Source: Streptococcus thalassemiae (GTDB taxonomy: Bacteria > Bacillota > Bacilli > Lactobacillales > Streptococcaceae). Taken from it: a stretch of DNA of 64,000 nt. The notes beneath the pieces are model-generated. The model was given only the letters and a program-made list of their open reading frames with translations, was not told where the DNA came from and did not search any database. Both the position numbers and the translations under genes were made by a program. Location: positions 293,887 through 357,886 of the forward strand of contig NZ_CAHJXN010000002.1 in assembly GCF_903645285.1 (NCBI RefSeq). Direction: 5' to 3'. How positions within the stretch are numbered: the first letter of the stretch is position 1; every line of letters starts with the position of its first letter. Below, in pieces: positions 18,955 to 26,298 of this stretch.

Positions 18955-19005
18955 TTATTCCAGTGTATCAAAAACAAGACTTGGTTTGGCATTGAAATCC
19001 AAGTC
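18955..19005 (-). pseudogene. Remnant of the tsaD 3' end
   Basis: The minus strand encodes DLDFNAKPSLVFDTLE followed by TAA, nearly the same as the end of the intact tsaD at 21043-22053 ([18 protein letters not shown]). About 10 mismatches in 50 bases by eye. There is no further tsaD sequence upstream. The fragment also forms a hairpin (AGACTTGG / CCAAGTCT, 18976-19006) that may now end transcription from the immunity gene. Confidence 0.88.
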
Positions 19006-19072
19006 TCGCTTATATATTTTTCATGTTAGATTCATTCATTATATAACCGTTAATACCGTATTTTATAATGAA

Positions 19073-19357
19073 TCATATTTTAAAAATACCAGACCACACT
19101 ATTCCCTGCTTGTATTTAGCTTCTTTCTTTTGTACAAATTTTGCTAAATCCAACAACTCTGTCGGCGGTTCACCTTTAAAGCCCAATAATTCTTTAGAGA
19201 TGGCAAATGAGAGACGTACAGCTAGCAAATCTTCATTACTACTAGAAAACTGTTTCGCTGTCTCCAGCAATTGCTTCCTAAATTCTTCCGTCAAGCTAAT
19301 TTCTTTATTATTGTACAGGGAATGAATTAAAATTTGTAACTGACTCTGTTTTCCCAT
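19073..19357 (-). CDS. Probable bacteriocin immunity protein
   Basis: A 94-residue soluble, helix-rich protein (LQILIHSLYNNKEISLTEEF, RKQLLETAKQFSSS, DLLAVRLSFAISKELLGF) that fits the small four-helix immunity proteins of the enterocin A immunity family (EntA_Immun). These protect the producer by blocking the bacteriocin receptor complex from the inside. A GAGGT ribosome site begins four bases after the stop of the upstream secreted-protein gene, so the two are one transcription unit. The pairing with a signal-peptide protein supports the call, but similarity is judged by eye. A lipid or membrane anchor is not present. Confidence 0.62.
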   Translation of the reverse strand: MGKQSQLQILIHSLYNNKEISLTEEFRKQLLETAKQFSSSNEDLLAVRLSFAISKELLGFKGEPPTELLDLAKFVQKKEAKYKQGIVWSGIFKI

Positions 19358-19370
19358 CGTTTACCTCATC

Positions 19371-19712
19371 TTATCTAGGACGCCAAGGACCATATTTAGC
19401 CCAACCATCCACCATAACATTTACAGTGTGTTCCAAATTAGAAATATATTGTACAGACTTCCATTTCTTAGTCTTTGTATTATAGTAAAAGTCGTAGGGT
19501 GCTGCTCTATATTTATAAACCCAATAATCCTCTGAGTTATCCACTAGATCATAAGTTAAGACAACAGTTCTATCTTGAATTCGGGCTCTGGACTCTACTT
19601 CTTCAACCGAAGGACTGTCAGCAAAGACAGTTGTTGTGTTCAATGCTACTGTATTTACGAAAACAAAGCCAGCTAGAATAATTCCCGTTTTTAGTAAAAA
19701 TTTAACTCTCAT
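19371..19712 (-). CDS. Sec-secreted small protein, candidate bacteriocin
   Basis: A 113-residue protein with a clear signal peptide: MRVKFLLKTGIILAGFVF, a hydrophobic core and likely cleavage after TTTVFA (residue about 31). The mature ~82 residues are rich in Tyr, Trp and Lys (YWVYKYRAAPYDFYYN, KTKKWKSVQY) and end WAKYGPWRPR; there are no cysteines. It lacks a double-glycine leader and the YGNG box, so it is not a class IIa peptide, and I do not see a clear match to lactococcin 972. Secretion plus a downstream immunity-like gene and an adjacent SHP/Rgg pair suggest a quorum-controlled bacteriocin. An AGAAAGGTG ribosome site lies before the ATG. Confidence 0.6.
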   Translation of the reverse strand: MRVKFLLKTGIILAGFVFVNTVALNTTTVFADSPSVEEVESRARIQDRTVVLTYDLVDNSEDYWVYKYRAAPYDFYYNTKTKKWKSVQYISNLEHTVNVMVDGWAKYGPWRPR

Positions 19713-19866
19713 ATTAGTTGCACCTTTCTAATAAGTAATTTGATGTAAATATAAACTATCATTTCCAATATCAATAGTAAGATTGCACTTTGATTGTAGG
19801 AAAATCTTTCTTCATTTGTAAACCACTTCTGCGACCTAGGATTTGCTTCAAGTGCTTTACAAGGAT

Positions 19867-19872
19867 AGTATA
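19867..19872 (-). promoter_or_regulatory. -10 of the candidate bacteriocin operon
   Basis: TATACT on the minus strand preceded by TGT (extended -10). It lies about 155 bases before the start codon, and no good -35 is present. The 9-bp inverted-repeat arm at 19896-19904 abuts the -35 region, as expected for an activator-dependent promoter. Confidence 0.5.
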
Positions 19873-19895
19873 ACACAGAAATTGGCTTATTTTAG

Positions 19896-19947
19896 AAAAT
19901 CGCATATTTGATATTTTTTCTTATAGAAATTTCAGATTTGCGATTTT
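19896..19947. promoter_or_regulatory. Inverted repeat between divergent bacteriocin and shp promoters, candidate Rgg operator
   Basis: Perfect 9-bp arms AAAATCGCA (19896-19904) and TGCGATTTT (19939-19947), about 34 bases apart. One arm lies by the promoter of the secreted-protein operon and the other upstream of the shp -10. Confidence 0.6.
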
Positions 19948-19970
19948 GGTAGATTTGATTATTTCCCTGG

Positions 19971-19976
19971 TATAAT
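19971..19976 (+). promoter_or_regulatory. -10 of shp
   Basis: TATAAT preceded by TGG (extended -10), 33 bases before the shp start. The -35 is poor, consistent with activation by Rgg. Confidence 0.65.
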
Positions 19977-20008
19977 AAAGTTATTACTAATTAAGGAGTG
20001 GAGCAACT

Positions 20009-20086
20009 ATGAAGAAACAAATTTTAACATTATTGACAATCGTTGCTGATATTATTATCATTTTGCCATTTCTAACTAATCGATAA
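20009..20086 (+). CDS. shp: Short hydrophobic peptide (SHP) pheromone precursor
   Basis: A 25-residue peptide, too short for usual gene finding: MKKQILTLLTIV then ADIIIILPFLTNR. Two lysines, a hydrophobic stretch with one Asp, and a C-terminal hydrophobic end are the hallmarks of Rgg-associated SHP pheromones, which are secreted and trimmed (PptAB and Eep in other streptococci) and re-imported by the oligopeptide transporter. It resembles the peptide I recall for pneumococcal Rgg939, though this locus lies where Rgg144-type genes are found. AAGGAG lies nine bases before the ATG. The 3' end overlaps the convergent rgg gene by 11 bases, the tail-to-tail arrangement of one SHP group. Confidence 0.88.
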   Translation: MKKQILTLLTIVADIIIILPFLTNR

Positions 20087-20939
20087 GTTCTTTGTATTGC
20101 TGCAAGCGCAATTTAAAAAGGGCTATCAATTGTGGATTTTCTAATACTTGCAGAGATTGGATAAAGTGTTCAATCTCTTTTTGATTGTTTCCTTTGGTTT
20201 GAAGAAAAATCTGCATTTTCTTTAAAAATTGCCACAATACTTTTTCAAAAACATCGTATGGACGCAGCATGCTCTCCAACTCGGCTTCAAAGATTGGGAT
20301 GTAGGAGAAAAGTTTACGCTCCATGAACTCTGATAAGATATTTAAGAGCCCTTGCTTCATATACAATCGATTGTGTACTAACTCTTTAAATTCTTTGGAT
20401 TTCTCAAGTAAAGAAGTTGATAAAAATATCAAATCTTGGTTACTCAAGAAGGGCATAGTATTGCAAAAAAGGTAGAGTTCAAACCATGTCCAAGACTCAA
20501 TAGCATAGAGATAAGTGGTCAAAAACTCGCTATCCTCCTCTGCTAGGGGATAATTTTTATCTAAGGAATGAATAGCATTTTTAATCACAATGGCATTCAA
20601 ACAACGATAGGTCTCTGCCATCTGTCCTTGCTCGACTTCCTCCAACAGTTGCTCTAAGCCAGCTATATCTTGGTGGGCAAAGCGATCCACAACCCTCCTA
20701 CCAATCTGCATATGTGGAGATTCTTGATAGTTGTTGAGCTTGTGCCCAAACTCATCAAAATTCATATTGATTCCTTGGATGGCTAATATGAGCTTATCAG
20801 CAGACAACATGGACTGCCCTAGCTCAAACTTGGACAACTGAGAAGCTGTTAGCCCGTCACAAGCCACATCTGACTGCTTGAGCTTTCTAGCCAAACGTAA
20901 TTCCTTGTAAAATTCCCCCAATTCCATTTTTTCAATCAT
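20076..20939 (-). CDS. Rgg-family quorum-sensing regulator paired with SHP
   Basis: A 287-residue RRNPP regulator: helix-turn-helix (LGEFYKELRLARKLKQSDVA, LTASQLSKFELGQSMLSADK; residues 7-48) and a TPR-like helical peptide-binding domain. The start at 20939 is chosen because AGGAGG lies seven bases before it; an earlier ATG lacks such a site. The convergent shp gene overlaps its 3' end, so pheromone and receptor are encoded together. Predicted targets are shp itself and the secreted protein/immunity operon at 19073-19712, which share a regulatory region with an inverted repeat. The gene lies between the tsaD remnant and intact tsaD, so it belongs to the inserted cassette. Confidence 0.9.
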   Translation of the reverse strand: MIEKMELGEFYKELRLARKLKQSDVACDGLTASQLSKFELGQSMLSADKLILAIQGINMNFDEFGHKLNNYQESPHMQIGRRVVDRFAHQDIAGLEQLLEEVEQGQMAETYRCLNAIVIKNAIHSLDKNYPLAEEDSEFLTTYLYAIESWTWFELYLFCNTMPFLSNQDLIFLSTSLLEKSKEFKELVHNRLYMKQGLLNILSEFMERKLFSYIPIFEAELESMLRPYDVFEKVLWQFLKKMQIFLQTKGNNQKEIEHFIQSLQVLENPQLIALFKLRLQQYKELID

Positions 20940-21042
20940 CCTACCACCTCCTAGCTTTTGCATATTATATCATTATTTTTATAGTTTTGTCAAAATATTC
21001 TGACACTTTGGTGATTGAAAAAGCCAGCCTTAAGCTGACTCT

Positions 21043-22053
21043 TTATTCTATAGTATCAAAAGCGAGACTTGGTTTGGCATTGAGATCCAAGCTTGCGAAG
21101 TTTTCTTTGTTCCACTCGCTGACGCTGGCATAGGCAATCATTCCTGCATTGTCTCCGCAAAGGCGCAGAGGTGGAATGATGACATTGACATCTGTGATTT
21201 CAGTTGCTAGGCGTTCTCTGAGACCTTTATTGGCTGCCACGCCACCTGCCACAACTAGAGTTTTAACAGGGTATTTCTCCAAAGCCTTCTTAGTTTTTGC
21301 CATAAGAATATCCAAGACAGCTGCTTGGAAGGAAGCACACAAATCCTCTGTGGACAAGCTTTCTCCCTTTTGCTCGGCATTGTGGTGAAGGTTGATAAAG
21401 GCCGATTTCAAACCTGAGAATGAAAACTCCAGATTATCTTCCTTAATCATGGCTCGAGGAAAATCATAAATATCCTGCCCCTGATGAGCTAGCTCATCAA
21501 TCTCACGACCTGCAGGATAGGTCAAGCCCATGACACGGCCGACCTTATCATAGGCCTCACCAACCGCATCATCTCGCGTTTCACCAACAATCTTGTAATC
21601 ACCAACCTCCGAAACATAAACCAACTCTGTGTGTCCACCACTGACCAAGAGGGCTAGCAGGGGAAACTCCAAAGGTTCCACACTCTGAGCTGCCATGAGG
21701 TGGCCAGCCATGTGATTAACAGGGATAAGTGGAAGCCCATGTGCCCAAGCAAAGGCCTTGGCAGCTGACAAGCCAACTAGCAAGGCTCCAACCAAGCCCG
21801 GTCCATAGGTAACCGCCACAGCTGTTACATCGTCTTCGGTAATCCCTGCTTCTGCCAGTGCCTCCTCGATACAGGCTGTAATGACCTCGACATGGTGACG
21901 ACTGGCTACTTCAGGCACTACGCCCCCAAAACGTTTGTGACTCTCAATTTGACTAGCAATGACATTGGACAAGAGCTCATCGTCGTTTTTCAAGACGGCG
22001 ACACTGGTCTCATCACAGGATGTCTCAAATGCTAAAATATATCTATCTTTCAT
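21043..22053 (-). CDS. tsaD: tRNA N6-threonylcarbamoyladenosine transferase
   Basis: Transfers the threonylcarbamoyl group to A37 of ANN-decoding tRNAs, working with TsaB and TsaE. The 336-residue Kae1-type protein shows the N-terminal ASKHA motif [13 protein letters not shown], metal-binding HMAGHLMAA (His111 and His115), [10 protein letters not shown] and the C-terminal [14 protein letters not shown]. It overlaps rimI by 11 bases in the tsaB-rimI-tsaD operon. Its last 15 codons are duplicated at 18955-19005. Confidence 0.96.
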   Translation of the reverse strand: MKDRYILAFETSCDETSVAVLKNDDELLSNVIASQIESHKRFGGVVPEVASRHHVEVITACIEEALAEAGITEDDVTAVAVTYGPGLVGALLVGLSAAKAFAWAHGLPLIPVNHMAGHLMAAQSVEPLEFPLLALLVSGGHTELVYVSEVGDYKIVGETRDDAVGEAYDKVGRVMGLTYPAGREIDELAHQGQDIYDFPRAMIKEDNLEFSFSGLKSAFINLHHNAEQKGESLSTEDLCASFQAAVLDILMAKTKKALEKYPVKTLVVAGGVAANKGLRERLATEITDVNVIIPPLRLCGDNAGMIAYASVSEWNKENFASLDLNAKPSLAFDTIE

Positions 22054-22480
22054 CTATTTCTCTCTTCATGATAATGGCGTCCTCGACTGGGTCATGGTAG
22101 TAGGCCTTTCGCTCAGCGATGACTGCCATCTTTTCTTTCTTGTAAAATGCTTGCGCTCGTTGATTTGACTTTCTGACTTCTAGGAAAATCTCCTTGTCTG
22201 TCGGCAATTGAGCAAACAAGGCCGAGGCAATCCCCTGACCCTGATAGGCTCCTTTAACAGCGATTTGCAAGACTTCTGCCTCAAAAATATTTTCCTGCAC
22301 AGCTAGAAATCCAATCACTTCTGCCCCATCATAAGCCAGAGCATACCAAGTCTGGTCTTGGGACAGGTCTGCTTGGATTTGTTCCAGTGTCCAAGGACTG
22401 ACTGGGTAAACAGCTATCATAACAGCGTAGATGGCTTGAGCCAAGTTAGGCTGCTGTTGGATTCGTTTGATTTCTATCAT
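22043..22480 (-). CDS. rimI: Ribosomal-protein-alanine N-acetyltransferase RimI
   Basis: A 145-residue GNAT acetyltransferase, expected to acetylate the N-terminal alanine of ribosomal protein S18. Acetyl-CoA-binding motif A is visible as [18 protein letters not shown] (near residue 70), followed by [15 protein letters not shown]. It overlaps tsaB by four bases and tsaD by eleven. A second substrate beyond S18 is possible in this family. Confidence 0.9.
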   Translation of the reverse strand: MIEIKRIQQQPNLAQAIYAVMIAVYPVSPWTLEQIQADLSQDQTWYALAYDGAEVIGFLAVQENIFEAEVLQIAVKGAYQGQGIASALFAQLPTDKEIFLEVRKSNQRAQAFYKKEKMAVIAERKAYYHDPVEDAIIMKREIDER

Positions 22481-23160
22481 AGGCGTTTAATGTAAGACTC
22501 GCCAGACTCGGTGTGGTTCTTGAGCCAGTTTTCCTCAGCCTCGACACGCTTGAGGTAGTTCGGCACAAAATCATGCAAGGAGTCTGCTTCCTTGTCCCAG
22601 GCCCAGAGAGCTAGATTAGCTGCATTTGGCAAGGTTTCTTTGTAATTAGTCCTTGGCAAGTGTTCTTGAATCTGCTCCACAAAGGGGCCAACTTCTCCGA
22701 CAAATGTTACCTGACTAGCACCCTTGATTAGCTCAATCACTCGCTCAAAAGGCAGGTGTGCTTCTGGCATGACAGGTTTAGCATTTTCATAAAATCCTGC
22801 GTAAACATTGTTGCGACGCGCATCCATCAAAGGAACGAACAAGCCTTCTTGTTGGTAGGGCACCAGAGCCACGAGGCTAGACATACCAACTAACTCAATG
22901 TTCAGAGTATGAGCCAAAGTCTTGGCAGTTGCGACCGCAATTCGCAAGCCTGTGTAGCTACCTGGTCCTTCTGCCACCACGATTCGGTCCAAATCCTTGG
23001 GCGTCCAATCCAAACTTGCCATCAAAAAATCGATGGCAGGCATGAGGGTAATACTGTGATTTTTCTTGATATTAATCGTCGTCTCAGCAAGAACTTGCTT
23101 GTTCTCTAAAATAGCGAGAGAAAGAGCCTTGCTGGACGTATCAAAAGCTAATACTTTCAT
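22477..23160 (-). CDS. tsaB: tRNA threonylcarbamoyladenosine biosynthesis protein TsaB
   Basis: A 227-residue ASKHA-fold partner of TsaD in t6A synthesis. MKVLAFDTSSKALSLA, VVAEGPGSYTGLRIAVATAKT (near residue 62) and MDARRNNVYAGFY are typical. It lacks the metal-binding histidines of TsaD, as expected for the non-catalytic partner. First gene of the operon; a TATAAT on the minus strand at 23191-23196 is its likely -10. Confidence 0.94.
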   Translation of the reverse strand: MKVLAFDTSSKALSLAILENKQVLAETTINIKKNHSITLMPAIDFLMASLDWTPKDLDRIVVAEGPGSYTGLRIAVATAKTLAHTLNIELVGMSSLVALVPYQQEGLFVPLMDARRNNVYAGFYENAKPVMPEAHLPFERVIELIKGASQVTFVGEVGPFVEQIQEHLPRTNYKETLPNAANLALWAWDKEADSLHDFVPNYLKRVEAEENWLKNHTESGESYIKRL

Positions 23161-23213
23161 AACACATTCCTATCTTTTTGTCTGCTTACTATTATACTAC
23201 AAAAGCTGGCACA

Positions 23214-23246
23214 TGGGAATTTTCTTTACCCCCACACAAGAGTCCC
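23214..23246. repeat. Short direct repeat, left copy
   Basis: TGGGAATTTTCTTTACCCCC and the following CACAAG match 23613-23646 with a few changes. The second copy is part of the terminator region of the 71-residue membrane gene. Confidence 0.6.
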
Positions 23247-23354
23247 ACACTTAACTAAAAATAATTTAAAAAAATGCTCACTTTTCCTTTTCTTTTCCGA
23301 ATATAAAAGTGAACAAGAAAATTGAAAGGATCTCCGTAAAAAGTTTGGTAAGTC

Positions 23355-23552
23355 ATGCTAGATAAGAAACACATTTTTAGAAGGATAAATTTTATTGTCT
23401 TCATCTCTTACAGTTTTCTCAGCATTCTCAATGATTTAAACATTACTACTATCCCTTTACCAATCGATTTATCTGTTTGTATTGTTTTATTTTTATGCTT
23501 CAACTCTATTTTTGAACAGAACAATGACTCCCATAAAAATAATAAGCTCTGA
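23355..23552 (+). CDS. Possible small two-helix membrane protein
   Basis: A 65-residue reading frame with two hydrophobic stretches (FIVFISYSFLSILNDL and SVCIVLFLCFNSIF) and a basic N-terminus. There is no strong ribosome site directly before the ATG. Upstream is an inverted repeat CTCACTTTT / AAAAGTGAAC (23278-23313) that could be an operator. The segment lies between two copies of a 30-bp repeat and has no counterpart that I recall at this position in pneumococci. Could be a bacteriocin or immunity peptide, or not a gene. Confidence 0.3.
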   Translation: MLDKKHIFRRINFIVFISYSFLSILNDLNITTIPLPIDLSVCIVLFLCFNSIFEQNNDSHKNNKL

Positions 23553-23612
23553 AAATTCCATTGTCATGTCATTTTAGAAAAATGCAAAAACTGCCTCATC
23601 TTGATAGATGGG

Positions 23613-23646
23613 GTGGAATTTTCTTTATCCCCAAACAAAAATGCCC
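23613..23646. repeat. Short direct repeat, right copy
   Basis: TGGAATTTTCTTTATCCCC and the following bases; partner of 23214-23246. Confidence 0.6.
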
Positions 23647-23665
23647 CAGCATGAGCAGGGCATTT
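23639..23665 (-). terminator. Terminator of the 71-residue membrane gene
   Basis: AAATGCCC and GGGCATTT arms; on the minus strand the second arm runs into TTTTTG. It overlaps the stop codon. Confidence 0.75.
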
Positions 23666-23879
23666 AAGCATTTAATCCAAAGTAAAATACAAACCAAACG
23701 ACATAGGTTACGAGGAGGAGAAAAAGCGAGTAGAGAGTCACAAAGGTAATCTTCCACAAGAACTTGGTTTGTCGTTGTTCCAGTTTGGCAAATAGAAGAT
23801 TCCCCGCATAAACGCAAGCAACAAAAGCAATAAAAGCTACCAAGCGAGCTCCGATAGCAAAAGCAAATAAGTTATACAT
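23664..23879 (-). CDS. Small membrane protein of unknown function
   Basis: A 71-residue protein with two hydrophobic helices (about 5-25 and 42-67) joined by a basic loop LEQRQTKFLWK. It starts at an ATG preceded by GGAGGAT and ends just inside its terminator. Small and conserved-looking, with no recognised domain. It is divergent from rpoY-rnjA. Confidence 0.65.
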   Translation of the reverse strand: MYNLFAFAIGARLVAFIAFVACVYAGNLLFAKLEQRQTKFLWKITFVTLYSLFLLLVTYVVWFVFYFGLNA

Positions 23880-24019
23880 AGGCCATCCTCCTTGACTTAA
23901 AATCTATATGGAATTATGACAAGCAATAAATTTCACTTCCGTTATCAATATAACACATTTTCTTTGTTTTTGCAAACGCTTACCAAATAAATCGTCCCAT
24001 GACTTTCTCGTTTCCGTCT

Positions 24020-24048
24020 TTTACTAATCTTTCATTTTGTGGTATAAT
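24020..24048 (+). promoter_or_regulatory. Promoter of rpoY-rnjA
   Basis: TTTACT, 17-base spacer, TATAAT at 24043-24048 with an upstream TGG (extended -10). The leader is about 110 bases. Confidence 0.75.
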
Positions 24049-24159
24049 TGAAATAATTGTAACGAATCAAGGTCAATCTAGACACAAAATGGAATGAAAT
24101 CAAGCAAATATCTGCTAAAAGTTTGGAATAAGCTGACCTGTAAAATAGAAAGGAACTAT

Positions 24160-24393
24160 ATGATTTACAAAGTTTTTTATCAAGAAACAAAAGAACGTAG
24201 CCCACGTCGTGAAACTACACGCGCACTATACCTAGACATCGATGCCAGCTCAGAACTTGAGGGCCGTATCGCTGCTCGCCAACTTGTCGAAGAAAATCGC
24301 CCAGAGTACAATATCGAGTATATCGAACTCTTGTCTGACAAATTGCTAGATTACGAAAAAGAAACTGGCGCCTTCGAAATTACGGAGTTCTAA
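24160..24393 (+). CDS. rpoY: RNA polymerase epsilon subunit
   Basis: A 77-residue DUF1447 protein, the small epsilon subunit bound to RNA polymerase in Firmicutes. The start at MIYKVFYQE (24160) is selected because AAAGGA lies six bases before it and the family begins this way; the frame extends 22 codons upstream without a good ribosome site. It ends one base before rnjA, an arrangement conserved in streptococci. Confidence 0.92.
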   Translation: MIYKVFYQETKERSPRRETTRALYLDIDASSELEGRIAARQLVEENRPEYNIEYIELLSDKLLDYEKETGAFEITEF

Positions 24394-24394
24394 T

Positions 24395-26074
24395 ATGGCC
24401 TATACTCTTAAACCTGAAGAAGTCGGCGTTTTTGCCATCGGTGGTCTGGGAGAAATCGGGAAAAACACTTACGGAATTGAATACCAAGATGAGATTATCA
24501 TCGTCGATGCTGGGATTAAATTCCCAGAAGATGACTTGCTGGGTATCGACTATGTCATTCCTGACTACTCTTACATAGTAGACAATATCGACCGCGTCAA
24601 GGCTGTTTTGATTACACACGGACACGAGGACCACATTGGTGGGATTCCATTCCTGCTCAAGCAAGCAAATGTCCCTATCTATGCTGGACCGCTTGCCTTG
24701 GCTTTGATCCGTGGGAAACTCGAAGAACACGGCCTCTTGCGCAACGCCAAACTTTACGAAATCAACCACAACACTGAGTTGACCTTTAAAAATCTCAAGG
24801 CAACTTTCTTTAGAACGACTCACTCTATTCCAGAACCTTTGGGGATTGTCATTCATACTCCTCAAGGGAAAATTGTCTGTACGGGTGACTTCAAGTTTGA
24901 CTTAACACCAGTTGGTGAACCAGCAGATTTGCACCGTATGGCAGCTCTTGGTGAAGACGGTGTACTCTGTCTCCTGTCTGACTCGACAAATGCAGAAGTG
25001 CCAACCTTTACCAACTCTGAAAAAGTCGTTGGTCAGTCCATCATGAAGATTATCCAAGGCATTGAAGGACGTATCATCTTTGCATCCTTTGCCTCAAATA
25101 TCTTCCGTCTCCAGCAAGCAACAGAAGCTGCTGTTAAGACTGGGCGCAAGATCGCTGTCTTTGGTCGTTCTATGGAAAAGGCCATTGTCAACGGAATCGA
25201 GCTTGGCTACATCAAAGCTCCTAAGGGAACCTTTATCGAGCCAAATGAAATCAAAGACTACCCTGCAGGCGAGATTCTTATCCTCTGTACAGGTAGTCAG
25301 GGCGAGCCGATGGCAGCCCTCTCTCGTATCGCCAACGGAACCCACCGTCAGGTGCAACTCCAACCAGGTGATACCGTTATCTTCTCTTCAAGTCCAATCC
25401 CTGGAAATACGACTAGCGTCAACAAGCTGATTAACATCATTTCAGAAGCTGGTGTCGAAGTTATCCACGGTAAAGTGAACAATATCCATACATCTGGACA
25501 CGGTGGCCAGCAAGAGCAAAAACTCATGCTCCGCTTGATTAAGCCAAAATACTTCATGCCTGTCCACGGTGAATACCGCATGCAAAAAGTCCACGCTGGA
25601 CTAGCAGTGGATACTGGTGTTGAGAAGGACAATATCTTTATCATGAGCAATGGTGATGTGCTTGCCCTTACCGCAGATTCTGCTCGTATCGCAGGCCATT
25701 TCAACGCCCAAGATATCTATGTCGATGGAAATCGTATCGGTGAAATCGGCGCAGCTGTCCTCAAAGATCGTCGCGATCTATCTGAAGACGGTGTCGTTCT
25801 GGCAGTCGCAACTGTTGACTTCAAATCGCAGATGATTCTGTCTGGTCCAGACATCCTCAGCCGAGGCTTTGTCTACATGAGAGAGTCTGGCGACTTGATT
25901 CGCCAAAGCCAGCGTATCCTCTTCAATGCAATTCGTATCGCACTGAAAAACAAGGACGCTAGCGTGCAATCTGTCAATGGTGCCATTGTCAACGCTATTC
26001 GCCCCTTCCTTTATGAAAATACAGAACGTGAACCGATCATCATCCCGATGATCCTCACACCAGATGAAGAATAA
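24395..26074 (+). CDS. rnjA: Ribonuclease J1
   Basis: A 559-residue metallo-beta-lactamase/beta-CASP nuclease with 5'-to-3' exonuclease and endonuclease activity in RNA turnover. The zinc motif HxHxDH is at residues 75-80 ([10 protein letters not shown]), with CTGDFKFD near residue 167 and SGHGGQQEQ plus PVHGEYRM in the beta-CASP region. Directly follows rpoY. The intact motifs separate it from inactive paralogues; rnjB is not in this window. Confidence 0.95.
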   Translation: MAYTLKPEEVGVFAIGGLGEIGKNTYGIEYQDEIIIVDAGIKFPEDDLLGIDYVIPDYSYIVDNIDRVKAVLITHGHEDHIGGIPFLLKQANVPIYAGPLALALIRGKLEEHGLLRNAKLYEINHNTELTFKNLKATFFRTTHSIPEPLGIVIHTPQGKIVCTGDFKFDLTPVGEPADLHRMAALGEDGVLCLLSDSTNAEVPTFTNSEKVVGQSIMKIIQGIEGRIIFASFASNIFRLQQATEAAVKTGRKIAVFGRSMEKAIVNGIELGYIKAPKGTFIEPNEIKDYPAGEILILCTGSQGEPMAALSRIANGTHRQVQLQPGDTVIFSSSPIPGNTTSVNKLINIISEAGVEVIHGKVNNIHTSGHGGQQEQKLMLRLIKPKYFMPVHGEYRMQKVHAGLAVDTGVEKDNIFIMSNGDVLALTADSARIAGHFNAQDIYVDGNRIGEIGAAVLKDRRDLSEDGVVLAVATVDFKSQMILSGPDILSRGFVYMRESGDLIRQSQRILFNAIRIALKNKDASVQSVNGAIVNAIRPFLYENTEREPIIIPMILTPDEE

Positions 26075-26080
26075 AGCAAG

Positions 26081-26110
26081 AAAACAGCCCCGTCTTCGGA
26101 GCTGTTTTTT
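26081..26110 (+). terminator. Terminator of rpoY-rnjA
   Basis: AAAACAGC and GCTGTTTT arms around CCCGTCTTCGGA, followed by TTTTTTC. Confidence 0.85.
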
Positions 26111-26133
26111 CTATGCTTTCTTTTTAGATTAAA

Positions 26134-26298
26134 ACTCAATAAAAATCGAAATCAGACTAGAAGGCTAGGCGAAAGCATAACTTGAGTTAGCTCCCATAGT
26201 TCGGGGAACTATGGGAGACTGTAGATGAATCAAAGCCAAGCTTTGAATTCATTCGTAAGAAGCCGACGACGTATTATTTTGATTTTTGAAGAGTTTTA
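26134..26298. repeat. Dispersed repeat with BOX-like ends, unassigned family
   Basis: Starts AACTCAATAAAAATCGAAAT and ends TTTTGAAGAGTTTTAG, like degenerate BOX termini. The centre differs: GCATAACTTGAGTTAGCTC, a hairpin CTCCCATAGTTC / GAACTATGGGAG, then GCCAAGCTTTGAATTCATTC and GACGACGTATTAT. The same centre recurs at about 29995-30145. Its right end overlaps the last codons and stop of mnmG. Confidence 0.65.

Noticed and set aside
19371..19712. Lactococcin 972 family assignment for the secreted 113-residue protein
   Set aside because: Size and signal peptide are compatible, but I could not line up the family's conserved aromatic and Gly/Ser pattern, so it is left unclassified.
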